DNA of 64,000 nt from Carallia brachiata. Lineage: Eukaryota > Streptophyta > Magnoliopsida > Malpighiales > Rhizophoraceae. Positions 36,832-49,634 of the stretch are shown piece by piece. The position numbers and the translations under genes were made by a program. Numbering within the stretch: position 1 is the first letter of the stretch; each line of letters begins with the position of its first letter. The DNA lies in NCBI GenBank assembly GCA_021464245.1, contig JADCRB010000075.1, positions 558,001-622,000 of the forward strand, read 5' to 3'. A model generated the notes under the pieces. It had not been told where the DNA came from. It worked only from the letters and a program-made list of their open reading frames with translations, and ran no database searches.

Positions 36832-37089
36832 ATTTGTCGCAGTAGCAGATATTACTTGTTGAGATCCTAAGGTTTCATTATTCGGTTTTGATGATTACAA
36901 AACATTGAGAATTACTAATATGTTTATTTAAGCGTGCAGTTAAAGGTTTTTAATCAAACATACATAAATTGGAATGGAAGAAATGCAAGCACAAGATAAC
37001 TACTGATATTGGTACTGATATTGGTGGTTCTATTCAGTTCAAGTATCATCCTATACAGTCAACTTTCAAAAGCTCGTTTGTTAACATAG

Positions 37090-38150
37090 AGATGAATTAG
37101 ATGACAAGCTGTACATGGTTGGAAAGCTAGAGGAGTCTAGTTTCCAACGCCACTAGAATCGTGACAATTGGAGTTCTGTATAGCAAGTTGTGACTAAAAG
37201 AGTAATGAGGACTCAAGCTGTGATAACACAACGCATGGGTACATTTTCAAAGAATGTTGCGGATTGCTTAGGACAAATTACATGCCAAGCTATATGTCAT
37301 TGGAAAGCATATTGAGTCTACTTTCAAATGGAATAATTTTCACATTGATTGGATTGTGTGGAAGAAGTTATGGGCAATAAGGTGGAACATGTACAAGCTG
37401 TCAAGACATTCTATATAAGTCAACTTCTAGAAGCTATAATGATCGGATGGAGCACAATTTTGTGGCAAGCTATATATGGATAGAAAGCTGATTGAGTCTA
37501 GGTTTCAAATAATGTAGAATCGCATTAATTGGATATTCCTATAGAATGTTATTGGGCAAAATGGAAGCTTGGGCAAGCTGTCAAGATACATTGGTTTAGT
37601 CTACTTTGAGAGATCACTATGGACAGCTGGAGAAGAATCATGTGATTAATCTTATATGTATGGAAAGATAATTCTGTCTACTTTCCAAATTCTCAAGAAT
37701 CATCTCAATTGGACATTTGTGGAGGAAGTTATGGTCTATGAACTGAAAGGTGCTCAATCTGTCAAGGCTAACAGGATCAGTCTACTTTAAGAGTTGATTA
37801 CTACCAAATGGGAAAGAATTAGCTGTTGAACCTTATATGCATACAAAGATAATTCTGTCTAGTTTCTAAATTGACCAGAATCGCACAAATTGGATTTCTA
37901 GAAGGAGATATTGCCAAAATACTGAAGGGTGTACAGCCTGTCCCGTCCAGCGGGATCAGTCAACTTCCAGAAGAGCACCACGGCTAGCTGGAGTGGAATC
38001 AGGCCATGATATTTACATGGATGGAAAGCTCTGGATGTCTACTTTCAAACGCATGAATCGGGACGCAATTTGGAGCTATATACAGAGATATATGAATATT
38101 TTCTAAAGAGCTGTCAAATCTGTCAAGGTATAATCATCTTTAAATACCAC
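37090..38150 (+). repeat. Six diverged 180-bp tandem repeats inside the LTR
   Basis: A motif like ATGGAAAGCT followed by GTCTA.TTTC and AATTGGA recurs with its purine core at 37121, 37302, 37482, 37662, 37843 and 38023, i.e. steps of 180-181 bp. The same array is in the right LTR (from about 42100). Confidence 0.85.
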
Positions 38151-38225
38151 GATTTTTGGGGATCCATTGGCTGTAAAATCAGCCCTCATTAATGTCTTGC
38201 AGCAGCCCCTACACCCTCCTTCACC

Positions 38226-38233
38226 TATAAATA
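38226..38233 (+). promoter_or_regulatory. TATA box of the LTR promoter
   Basis: TATAAATA in the context ACCTATAAATAGGTG, located about 750 bp before the end of the LTR. Copy in the right LTR at 43222-43229. Confidence 0.7.
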
Positions 38234-38980
38234 GGTGTCTCCACCAAGACTCCATTAATCCCTCTCCATTCCTCTCATTCTCTCTTAATCTCTCTTAAGT
38301 GTTCTTTGCATATGTGATGTGAGCTTTATTGTGTAAGTATTGAGTGCTAGAAAAAGAAAGAGAGGAGAGCAAGTTTTTTTTGTAATCTTTGTAAGAGAGA
38401 GTGAAGCCATAAGTGAAGAGAGAAAGGGAGAAAGTGAGCTTTAGTGAGAAATCTGTTCTTTTTGTGTGAAAGCTTTGTGAATCTTTATAAGGTCGTGGAC
38501 CTTCGTGTGACTGTGGTCAAGTGACCATCAAGTGATTGTGAGAAGGTCAGGTGACCTTTGTGTGATTGAGAAAAAGAGCTTGTGCTCTTGGTCAGGTGAC
38601 CAAAGTGTTGTAAGGGTTTAATCTTCACCCGCGAAGAAGATTGATACTGGATTGTGAAATTCCCAAGGGTGATCTTGGGGAGTGGATGTAGGCTTGGGAT
38701 AAGCCGAACCACTATAAATCTCTTGTGTTGATCTCTCTATCCTTTAACTCATTCATTATCATTGCTCATTAACACACACGTGGCACATATTGTTTATCTC
38801 GATTTCTTTCACAAACACACACGATTAAAATTAGTTATTCTTTTGTGTTTGTTTTTATCACTTGCACACGATTCACTTATCTCTCATATCATATTTTTAT
38901 TTATTCAAGTTTATTTATTTTGCTATAAGTTTTTAAATTACCCAATTCACCCCCCTCTTGGTAATTTCGGGACCAACAAT

Positions 38981-38992
38981 TGGTATCAGAGC
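38981..38992 (+). other. Primer-binding site of the Sirevirus-like element
   Basis: TGGTATCAGAGC two bases after the 5' LTR, complementary to the initiator Met tRNA 3' end. Confidence 0.92.
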
Positions 38993-39036
38993 TAGTCTCT
39001 ATATCATAGGTCTAATCGCCTTAGAGTGAAGATCCT

Positions 39037-40648
39037 ATGGCAATTCGTTTGGGTTATGCAATAAATGAGCCTCCTTGTTTTAATGATTTTCCTTTCTTGC
39101 AGTGGAGAGGAAGAATGGAAGTTTATTTACAATCAGTTGATTATCGATTGTGGATCATCATTAGAGATGGTTTTTTACCCAAACCGAAGTGTGGTTGGGA
39201 TGATGATTATAAAGAGAAATTCTCTCTCAATATTAGAGCCATGCGTATTTTGTTTGATTCTTTAGATGATGATATTTATGCTAAAGTTTATACTTGCTCT
39301 AGTGCTAAAAATATTTGGGATTTACTTGAACGTTATTATTCTTCTAACGCAAATATTTTCATTGTTGACCATATTGATGATCACAATTTTGCGAAAAATA
39401 ATTCTTTACATCAACATGAGGAGTGTCAACAAAAAGCATATGCTAGATGATGACTCTTCAGATTATTACGTGGCGTTCAAATCCTCCACCTTGGTGAAAA
39501 AAGAAGTGGACAACATCAATGATGAGGAACAAGGACGAGGACGATTGCTCATTCAATGACCAAGACCAAGAAGAGTTTGTGATGCTTGCACGAAAGGTCT
39601 CAGAATTTTTGAAAAAGAAAAAACAGTTTGGTCGAAAGTCACTTAAGCATTCCCCCAAAGGCGAAGATGTACAAAAGAATGAGATCATTTGTTATGAATG
39701 TAACAAACTCGGACATATTGAAATCAATTGTCCTAATAAGAAAAATAGAAAGAAAAAGCCAACCAAGAAAGTTTACAAGGCTACTGGGGACGATTCCAGC
39801 GACTCAGACGACGAGTCCTCTGATGAGGAAGCCAATTACATGTGCTTCATGGGAAAAGATAATGAGGTAAACTCTGACTGTGACTCGTATGATGATGATA
39901 TGATGAATATGCTTGAATGTATGAATAAAGAAATGTTTAAACAAGCAGCCAAATTTAGTGATCTCAATGCTCGCTTCAAAGCAATTGAAACTGAGAATGA
40001 GATTCTAAAACGCGAAAATGAATCACTTAAAAATGAAAGTGAAGATTCGCAAAAAGCTCACCATATTGCTTTAAACAAGCTAAAGGAGGAAAATGTTCAC
40101 CTTAAAAAAGAAAACGAAGACCTCCGAATTTCCCTTTTAAAGTTTGTTAAGGGGAAAGAAAAGCTTGATTCATTGATTGGATATCAAAGGCCACTCAATG
40201 ATAAAACTAGATTGGGTTTTCGCTCACATAAGACCCAAACCAAGGCTGCTAATAAAATGCACAAGCATCCACTTCTAAGAGCAACAATTATGCATTTATG
40301 AATGCTCATTCATCACGACGCCATAATATGCCTCACTATTCGACTAGACAATCATCGTGGCATGATCATTCATCACGAAAAACACCAATTTACGATTCAT
40401 CTAGTTTGTTTTCCCATAAATATAGGCCTCATATGTATAACTTCATTCAAGCATCTCATGAACATTCATTTTCTCAAGAGAAATATCATGTTAAATGTCA
40501 TTATTGTGGAGATTATGGTCATATGGCATACTCATGCAATATTAGAAAAAGCATTCAAAGCATGAGATATTCCTTTGTGAGTGCAAAAGGCACTAAAACT
40601 AACACCAAAGGACCCAAATACATTTGGGTACCAAAAGCTCCTACTTAA
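39037..40648 (+). pseudogene. Sirevirus-like gag in three frames
   Basis: The first frame (39037-39450) gives the copia gag start MAIRLGYAINEPPCFNDF and ...IWDLLERYYSS. The second (39519-40301) has a knuckle CYECNKLGHIEINC, an acidic SDSDDESSDEE stretch, and a long heptad-type coiled coil (about 39950-40170). The third (40298-40648) has another knuckle CHYCGDYGHMAYSC and ends GPKYIWVPKAPT. The C-terminal third of the gag core is missing between frames 1 and 2. Protease and all of pol are absent after this point. Confidence 0.85.
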
Positions 40649-41866
40649 ATTGTTTTGTAGGTGGAGAAGAGTTGCGTCGTCATCCAACTCAAAAAAAAAA
40701 AAAAAAATTTGCAACTTGGATGACGTGACGAAATTGGGTGAAGTGGAACCATTGATCTTATGGTGATATAAATCAAATCAACGATACTTTCAATGAGCTA
40801 ACTAAGAGAAGAAGAAAAAGAGTTCAATGAGAATAAGACAAAGGACGTCTACAATCAGTTGGCATTATGATTTTAACCAAGAAGCTTCACAAGATTTATC
40901 AGTTGGATCAAGATTCACTATTACAAAATGAGACATATCTTACAAGGTTTGAAGTATTTAGTCTCACATTCATGGCATTCTCATTTATTTATTGGCTTCA
41001 TATTCTTACTTGAAAATTGCAGTTATGATTCATTTTACACCCTAAAATCTCATGCATGTTCCATATTAGCTAGGGGGAGTAAATGTTTACTACATTAGTG
41101 CATATTTTGCAATAGAAAGGGGGAGCACGTCATTTTCATGAGAATATGATTTTTATGGGCATATATTATGAGACACTTTTTATTGATCATTTCTATCTAT
41201 TGCATTGTTTGCTTACATGTCATGTCTCATTCATGTGAAATTAGAAGTGAACTCTTTGGCATGATTTTTGCTATTTGAGAAAAGAGATTTATATATATAT
41301 GGATTTGATTCATCGACTATCACGTGTCATTACCATATATTGCAATTTTTTGTAGCATCGTTGTTATCCTCGCGAGATCAACATTTGAGTATATATTTTT
41401 AGGTCACATGATATACTATCTCCGTGACTGTTTGATTGGTTCTTACATTCTCGAGATTACATTGTATGAGTCCCCTAAGGTTTCATTTAGACATTTTCCT
41501 CTAAGGAAATTACATCAATTATCGCATTGCAGGATTGAATTCTCTACATGCTCAAATTGATGTTACTTATTTTTTGAGATTCATTATGATCATATGCACT
41601 TGAGTCAAATTGCTTTTTTAATCTTTTTATCTATCTATGCGCCTATCTTGAGTGATGATATCATTTAGAATATATGTTTGCTTAGTTGAGCAAAAAGGGA
41701 GAACCTTTTGATATATTAAGGGGGAGAAGCATGGTACTCTTTTTTGTCTATAGACCCTTTTTGATTTCTGACAAAAAGGGGGAGAAATATATTGATGCAT
41801 TGCCTTTTACATTTGACTATATTATTATTTGCATCAATGTTTTGTCATCATCAAAAAGGGGGAGAA
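40649..41866 (+). other. Non-coding tail with repeated polypurine tracts
   Basis: No pol or env-like protein. Purine tracts of the type AGGGGGAG lie near 41070, 41118, 41718, 41771 and 41855, with a weaker one at 41694. The last one, AAAAAGGGGGAGAA, touches the 3' LTR and is the working plus-strand primer. Confidence 0.75.
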
Positions 41867-43973
41867 TGTTGAGATCCTAAGGTTTCATTATTCGGTTTTG
41901 ATGATTACAAAACATTGAGAATTACTAATATGTTTATTTAAGCGTGCAGTTAAAGGTTTTTAATCAAACATACATAAATTGGAATGGAAGAAATGCAAGC
42001 ACAAGATAACTATATACTATAGTTCTATTCAGTTCAAGTATCATCCTATACAGTCAACTTTCAAAGGCTCGTTTGTTAACATAGAGATGAATTAGATGAC
42101 AAGCCATACATGGTTGGAAAGCTAGAGGAGTCTAGTTTCCAACGCCACTAGAATCGTGACAATTGGAGTTCTGTATAGCAAGTTGTGACTAAAAGAGTAA
42201 TGAGGACTCAAGCTGTGATAACACAACGCATGGGTACATTTTCAAAGAATGTTGCGGATTGCTTAGGACAAATTACATGCCAAGCTATATGTCATTGGAA
42301 AGCATATTGAGTCTACTTTCAAATGGAATAATTTTCACATTGATTGGAGTTGTGTGGAAGAAGTTATGGGCAATAAGGTGGAACATGTACAAGCTGTCAA
42401 GACATTCTATATAAGTCAACTTCTAGAAGCTATAATGATCGGATGGAGCACAATTTTGTGGCAAGCTATATATGGATAGAAAGCTGATTGAGTCTAGGTT
42501 TCAAATAATGTAGAATCGCATTAATTGGATATTCCTATAGAATGTTATTGGGCAAAATGGAAGCTTGGGCAAGCTGTCAAGATACATTGGTTTAGTCTAC
42601 TTTGAGAGATCACTATGGACAGCTGGAGAAGAATCATGTGATTAATCTTATATGTATGGAAAGATAATTCTGTCTACTTTCCAAATTCTCAAGAATCATC
42701 TCAATTGGACATTTGTGGAGGAAGTTATGGTCTATGAACTGAAAGGTGCTCAATCTGTCAAGGCTAACAGGATCAGTCTACTTTAAGAGTTGATTACTAC
42801 CAAATGGGAAAGAATTAGCTGTTGAACCTTATATGCATACAAAGATAATTCTGTCTAGTTTCTAAATTGACCAGAATCGCACAAATTGGATTTCTTTAGA
42901 AGGAGATATTGCCAAAATACTGAAGGGTGTACAGCCTGTCCCGTCCAGCGGGATCAGTCAACTTCCAGAAAGCACCACGGCTAGCTGGAGTGGAATCAGC
43001 CATGATATTTATATGGATGGAAAGCTCTGGATGTCTACTTTCAAACGCATGAATTGGGACGCAATTTGGAGCTATATACAGAGATATATGAATATTTTCT
43101 AAAGAGCTGTCAAATCTGTCAAGGTATAATCATCTTTAAATACCACGATTTTTGGGGATCCATTGGCTGTAAAATCAGCCCTCATTAATGTCTTGCAGCA
43201 GCCCCTACACCCTCCTTCACCTATAAATAGGTGTCTCCACCAAGACTCCATTTATCCCTCTCCATTCCTCTCATTCTCTCTTAATCTCTCTTAAGTGTTC
43301 TTTGCATATGATGTGAGCTTTATTGTGTAAGTATTGAGTCCTAGAAAAAGAAAGAGAGGAGAGCAAGTTTTTTGTAATCTTTGTAAGAGAGAGTGAAGCC
43401 ATAAGTGAAGAGAGAAAGGGAGAAAGTGAGCTTTAGTGAGAAATCTGTTCTTTTTGTGTGAAAGCTTTGTGAATCTTTATAAGGTCGTGGACCTTCGTGT
43501 GACTGTGGTCAAGTGACCATCAAGTGATTGTGAGAAAGGTCAGGTGACCTTTGTGTGATTGAGAAAAAGAGCTTGTGTGCTCTTGGTCAGGTGACCAAAG
43601 TGTTGTAAGGGTTTAATCTTCACCCGCGAAGAAGATTGATACTGGATTGTGAAATTCCCAAGGGTGATCTTGGGGAGTGGATGTAGGCTTGGGATAAGCC
43701 GAACCACTATAAATCTCTTGTGTTGATCTCTCTATCCCTTTAACTCATTCATTATCATTGCTCATTAACACACACGTGGCACATATTGTTTATCTCGATT
43801 TCTTTCACAAACACACACGATTAAAATTAGTTATTCTTTGTGTTTGTTTTTATCACTTGCACACGATTCACTTATCTCTCATATCATATTTTTATTTATT
43901 CAAGTTTATTTATTTTGCTATAAGTTTTTAAATTACCCAATTCACCCCCCTCTTGGTAATTTCGGGACCAACA
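41867..43973 (+). repeat. 3' LTR of the Sirevirus-like element
   Basis: 2107 bp. It differs from the 5' copy by a few short indels, for example around 42010 where the 5' copy has a longer GATATTGGTACTGATATTGG stretch (37007). TATA box at 43222-43229. Confidence 0.92.
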
Positions 43974-43978
43974 TTACT

Positions 43979-46446
43979 CAACCTTAATATGCACGATGAG
44001 GATTGAAACAAATTTGATATTTATGAATGACATCTGGTTATATCTCTCCATTATTTTTCAAATAGAGTAAGCAAGTAGTTATCATTGTATTCCACTTCAA
44101 ATTGTCCATTAAGAACGTTTTTGGTGATAGGTAAAGAGATAAAGAAGAGAGATAAACATGAAAAACTAGAGATTTGTTTTTTTAATTAAATAGCTCAATT
44201 GAAATTTAAACTAGAAATGTTAAGTTTAGAGAGAAGTAAAGTTCATTGTTAACCAGAAAATTTCTAGAACAATTGATACACACGTCCTCATTTTTATGTC
44301 CATGTATTGTAATATATACAAGTGATGATCAATACAGTCCAATTTTGGGTGACTCAAGTAAACTTTGTTTTTCGTCATTAGAGCTAAAAGTCCATCAGTT
44401 AAGAGATATGGATAACAAGAGCACGCGAATTCACGTTCATATGGTTGAAGTATACAGTCTCCACTATTCGAATTAGGCTGTAACCCCATGCCCTCCAGGT
44501 TATCCCAGCATTTTGCTTGGATCATAAAGTTGAACAACAAAACCCAAATCCTAAGAAATTGAAACTATGAGGTTCTAACTGTGGCGCCAAGCGGAATGCA
44601 ATACAATGGGCCGCAGTCTGGTATTGGGACATTGATGAAGTAGCGAGACAACACTCGGTATGTTGACATTGAGGCAGTGGTCGGCATTCCGATCTCTTAG
44701 TGAGGATAGGTAAAGGGTCCAGCTTACTAAATTACTTTTTACGTCTGACTAGGAATACTTACTCTGGTGTTGAGAATTAGACTCATATAGATATATTTTT
44801 TATTTTTTATTCTTTATTTTTTTATAAAATTAAAATTTATATTTAGATAATTATTCCTATGACGCAATCTTAAAAAAATAAAAAAAAAATTAATTTCAAT
44901 TTGAAACTCGTGACGCAATCTTGAGGATCTCAAACCCTCCTCTTACTTACCATTTTTCTTTTTTGGTTGGAAAGCAAAATAAGACAAGACTGCTAACTAA
45001 AACAGACTCCTCCTATCTGTCAAAAAAAAAAAAAAAACAGACTCCTACTAAATTAGCTCTATGTACTCTAAACCCTGGCTAATATCTCAACATTGCTAAA
45101 TAGTTTGGCACAACAATTGGCTCCTTTAGAACAATGATAATTCTAAACTCGTGGAAGAAGAGCTTGGCGATCTGAAACAAGTGCGGCATAAGGATGACTA
45201 TCGAAATTTATAAGTTGTACAAGTTTAAGTATGCACTAACCACTAATTGACACAAAATGTAACGTGTGAGTTGCCATCACAAATCAAAAGAAAAAAACTT
45301 AGTAATTTTAATTAAGTAATTTTAAAATAGTTTTAAAGTAATATAACTCGTTAAATGATTAAATTTATAAAAAATATAAAAATTAATAAATTATCAGATA
45401 TTATTAAATACGACTATATAATTACACATCAAACTCATGCACAGCTTTGTCAATACCTCACCATTGAAAAACAGAACCAGTGGCTTTTTGACGATAAACT
45501 CATTGACTTAGAAATCTTGGACTTCAAAGTTTTGATCTTTGGTTGCGCTGACATTCCACCACCTTATCTGGGTGACTTGGACCAAATAATGTCCATAATT
45601 TAGAATTCTCAGAAAATTAAAAACTAGGAGACAATTCAAACATGCAACTTTAGTCTTCTATTCTATCTTTATAACAGCAGAAATTCAAAAGTTAGGTTGC
45701 AAATCTCTTGGAAAACTAAATGTGTTACGAGTGCTGAGATAATAGACAAGAAATAATAGACAAAGAGCAACACACAAGATGCGATGATGCAAATGCTTGA
45801 CAATTTAAAACTTTGATCCATATTTGCATTAACGTTGCCCCATTTTTGATGGATACATGACGAAAATTATGTCCATCATTTTTTTGGATGAACGATTTAA
45901 GAAAGTAGAGGTAATACTTCTCAGTTTTACTATGAGACATTGTAACTCTATATTCAAAAAAGGTGTGAAGGAAACAGATGCCAAATCATGTAACATAAAT
46001 TATTCCCATCATTCATCACAGATCTGCAATCTGTAATTAATGTCAAATCCTTCTTCATCATAAACCTATCACTTTGGCAATTTTATGCTATTATGGCACA
46101 ATGGATAAGCCAAATAAAAGGGATGGCAGAATCAGTAATCTCAATGGCTACCTCCACAATAGGGTTATTTATGAATATCGTTGAGAACATAAAGATGATG
46201 CAATGTCATCGGGACATATGCATTATTTTTTTTTGGTCTTGAGTATTAAGAGAGAGTCAAAACTCAATGTTACAACTAAGAGAAAAGGGATTCGGAAGAG
46301 GTGGGAGTAGAACCCTCAACCTCTATGTCAGTGAACCGGCTACTCTAGGTAGCCAATTCCATATACATTATTTTGTTTACATAATTGCATGACTGCTTAA
46401 CAAAAGCCGGCGATAGAGAGACGATATAAATTTAAGTTTTCCGGCT
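43979..46446. other. Intergenic DNA, unit 2, downstream of the Sirevirus-like element
   Basis: Continues the interrupted unit (matches 14514-17002). Holds the SINE-like stretches near 44355 and 46225. No gene seen. Confidence 0.6.
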
Positions 46447-48192
46447 TCAGGCTTGTACTTCGACAGGCAGAGGATGGTAGCGAATGGCTTTCAACATCAG
46501 ATCATTTTTCCTTCTAACCGTTGCACCGAAACTCTCAGACATATCTAGAGCTTCTGGCTTCTGTCCATCAGGAAGTTTCCAGTCAAAATGGTACAGAAGC
46601 TGAGCAAGTGGAAGCTCAATATCAGCTATTCCAAACGATACTCCAGGACACATCCTCCTACCAGCGCCAAATGGGATTAACTCAAAGTTGTTCCCCTTAT
46701 AGTCTATCGGACTGTCTAAGAATCTCTCGGGATAGAACGTCTCAGCATCAGTCCAACACTTTGGATCCCTTCCGATTGCCCATACATTCACAAAGACTTT
46801 GGTTTTTGCAGGTATCTCATACCCATTAATCTCGCATTTCTCCCTGGATTCTCTCGGAACTAGCAGAGGAGCAGGAGGGTGTAATCTGAAAGTTTCTTTG
46901 ATGATTGACTTAGGTACTGCAGTTCATGAAGGGCTGATTCATCAACATTTCCACTTTTGCCAAAGACTTCCCTAACCTCTTCTTGCGCCTTCTCCAGCAC
47001 TCTCGGATTTTTCAGCATTTCAGACATTGCCCATTCCATCAGTGTTGATGACGTTTCGCTTCCAGCCACGAATATATCCTAAAGAGGAATCGAATATTAG
47101 AAAGAATCAACTAGATACGAGGTAATTTTGACTTAGAACAGTTTTCCCTCAAGCGCTACCAGGCCTGCTTGTTGGAATACTGTGAAAGTTTCAAGCAAGA
47201 TCCAAAATGACTTCATTAACTCATAATAATAAGATATCCTGTGATGTATAAAAGCTAGAGGATACATATTAAGAAGCAACTGCACTAACCAGGAGTACTG
47301 CTTTGATATTTTCATCTGCCAAGGGAAAATCAAGGTCGCCATGCTCTTGGAGCTTCAAAAGTACATCCACAAGATCTTCCTCTTTGCCATCACGGTCTGT
47401 CCCTGTTGTTTCTCTTCTAGCTCTGTGGTCCTTAATTATACTTTCGAGTAGTTTGTCCGATTCTTGACTTAGACTTTTGAGTCTAGACCCCATCGAAGCA
47501 ATCCCTGGCAGGAATTTAATGGAAGGGAACAAATCTGCAAGTCTTAAGCCTTCTGCATGTTGTATAATTTCCTCCACAACAGGTATGAACGCTTCTTGGT
47601 CTTTGCATTTGTTGCCAAAACTAATCCGTGAAACAATGTCGTATGTTAAAGAATACAACTTTCCACTAAAGTTGAATAGCAATCCTGCAGTAGAAGAGAT
47701 AGCACTAATGAAATTGGCTACCTCCTCTTCCCTGATTGATCTGAACGATTGCACTCGTTTTGCACTAAGCAATTCCAATACACAAATTTTCCGCAACTGC
47801 CTCCAATATTCTCCATACGGTGCAAAAACAAGGTCCTTAAGATCATAAGTTACAGCACTAGCTGCTAGGAGAAAGGGCCTTTGAGCAAAGATGGCATCAT
47901 GTGTTTTCAACATTTCTTTGGCTGCATCTGGCGAAGAAATGACCACATGGGGTAGTTCGCCAAGTTGAAGGTACATAACACCTCCATACTTCTTGGCTAA
48001 CTTTGCAAGGCGATAATGGGGTCTAGAGCCACCAAGCTGGTGCATGTTTCCTATGATAGGCAGCTTCTTTGGTCCAGGCGGTAGATTTGGAGCAGAATGA
48101 CTGGATTTTGATAGTTTCCACAGCTTCATTACCAGGAAGATAAAGAAAAGGAAGCTGGTTAATACAGGAATGGAAGGGGATTGGTATTCCAT
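46447..48192 (-). pseudogene. P450-B2, full length with a 1-bp deletion
   Basis: Exon 1 is 47290-48192 (903 bp, intact) and exon 2 is 46447-47078 (632 bp, one base shorter than B1). The missing T at about 46910 turns GACTTTAGG of B1 into GACTTAGG and throws the frame just before the K-helix. Everything else, including splice sites and heme loop, matches B1 closely. The lesion is in a short T run, so an assembly error is possible. If the base were present, this would be a second intact P450 of 511 residues. Confidence 0.88.
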
Positions 48193-48990
48193 GATGAGAA
48201 CGGCTAGGAGCAGTTAAAACTATCTATGTTCCTTCTTAATCACCCACATTGGTAGGAAGGGGGTGCAAGGCCTATTTATTGGCTGATTTCAACATCTTCC
48301 CATTCTTTTTTTTTTCTCTAGATTGCGGCTTTTTTTGACTTCATTTGCTCTTTCAAGGAGTGCAGGTGAGACCTTGAAGTCTCAAATTGCAGTATATTTA
48401 AATTATCTTAAATAAGCAGTTGCCAGTTACGACTTGCTTATAGTAAGAATTTGAATTGAAATTTATTCTGAACAAAATGCACATGTGGAAAATAACCATT
48501 ACCAAAATGCTGTTCATGGTGAATCCCTCCTCAGCCAATACAGATACATAACAATGCACGTAACTTTGGATCAAGAGTTGCAGTGGCAATCGATTGCCAA
48601 TTTAAGAATCCTGGAAAAGCAAAAGAAACCAACAAAGAGAAGATGACTGAAGCATCTCCGTAACATGAACGTATAAACAAAGCAGAGACCATATCTTCTG
48701 GGCAAATACATTATCAGATTATCATTTAGCCCTGTAACCAATAATAGAAAACTTTTAAACTACTGGATGAAGGCCTGAGGACCACATTTGCGGCATCTAA
48801 GAAACATAAGGGATTTTTTATTTTGACTTTATTTTTTAAATGAGTGTGAGTTACTCATAACTTTACACTATATAATAAGTGGGGTCTATTTGTATAAAAA
48901 AAATTAAAAATAACATTTGAATAATATTAAATTATGAATTAATTTTACTAAAAAAAAAAGTAAAATTAGTAAGTACCGAAACATAAATCA
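48193..48990. other. Upstream region of P450-B2
   Basis: Holds the TATA-like motif at 48273-48280 and DNA matching the unit 1 and 3 upstream regions. The part 48807-48985 is absent in unit 1 and bounded by GAAACATA on both sides, which may mark another small insertion. No gene. Confidence 0.5.
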
Positions 48991-49518
48991 TGTTGGAAAG
49001 CAAAAGGTCCCACGTTGATGGAGGAAGAAAACAATAAAAAGATTTATAAATTAATGGTAAGTTGGTTAACGTGATTTAAGTTATTTTAACAAGACAACGA
49101 ACCCATAAAATAAATTTAAGATAAATGTAAATTAACACTCTCCTACCCATAATGGCCTACGTCGCGAAAAATATAACATAGTATTAGAGCCCAATCCTAT
49201 TTGAACGAGTTTAACGACTTGAAAAAAAAATCTTTGGTGGGTATTTGAGACGGTGACCTCCTGTTAAAGGCCCGTAATAATTGAGCAAGTGCTAACTAGT
49301 TGTCAAAGATTTCCGTTGCACTAGAGGAGGAGTATTGGAAAACAAAAAGTCCCACATAGGTGGGAGAAGAAAAAATAAAAAGGTTTACAAGTTAATGGTA
49401 AATTAATTAAAATGACTTAAATAATTTTAATAAGATAACGAACTCATAAAATAAATTTAAGATAAATGTAAAATAACACTCTCCTACCCGTAATAACTCA
49501 CGCTGCGAAAATATAACA
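48991..49518 (+). mobile_element. TRIM (miniature LTR retrotransposon), unit 2 copy
   Basis: Terminal repeats of 188 bp (48991-49178) and 186 bp (49333-49518) flank about 150 bp of non-coding DNA. After the left repeat lies TAGTATTAGAGC (unit 3: TGGTATTAGAGC), a Met-tRNA primer site, and before the right one a purine tract AGAGGAGGAG. Flanks are AATCA and GATCA, an imperfect 5-bp duplication. Unit 1 lacks it. Confidence 0.82.
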
Positions 49519-49634
49519 GATCAAATCATTTACTCTTGTAACAATTATCACCCTAGCATTTTAACATTACTCTTCCTCTTTCCTATGATAGTCATACCAA
49601 AAACCTCAGCGGAGTTTCCAATACATCAAGAAAC

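Larger units (their letters stand above)
36857..38978 (+). repeat. 5' LTR of the Sirevirus-like element
   Basis: 2122 bp. It contains six degenerate repeats of about 180 bp in its first half, a TATA box at 38226-38233, and three GGTCARGTGACC palindromes at 38515, 38545 and 38590. Confidence 0.92.
36857..43973 (+). mobile_element. Gag-only Sirevirus-like copia element (7.1 kb)
   Basis: LTRs of 2122 bp (36857-38978) and 2107 bp (41867-43973) begin TG and end CA. The target duplication TTACT lies at 36852-36856 and 43974-43978. Unit 1 shows the empty site at about 14509-14513. The interior has an initiator-Met primer site, gag fragments with two CCHC knuckles and a coiled coil, then about 1.2 kb without any pol. 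Several GGGGGAG purine tracts precede the 3' LTR, a known Sirevirus mark. The LTRs are almost identical, so insertion is recent. It must depend on a partner for integrase and reverse transcriptase. Confidence 0.92.

Noticed and set aside
36857..38978. 180-bp LTR repeats as a free satellite array
   Set aside because: Here they lie wholly inside the LTR and recur in the second LTR; satellite origin stays only a hypothesis.
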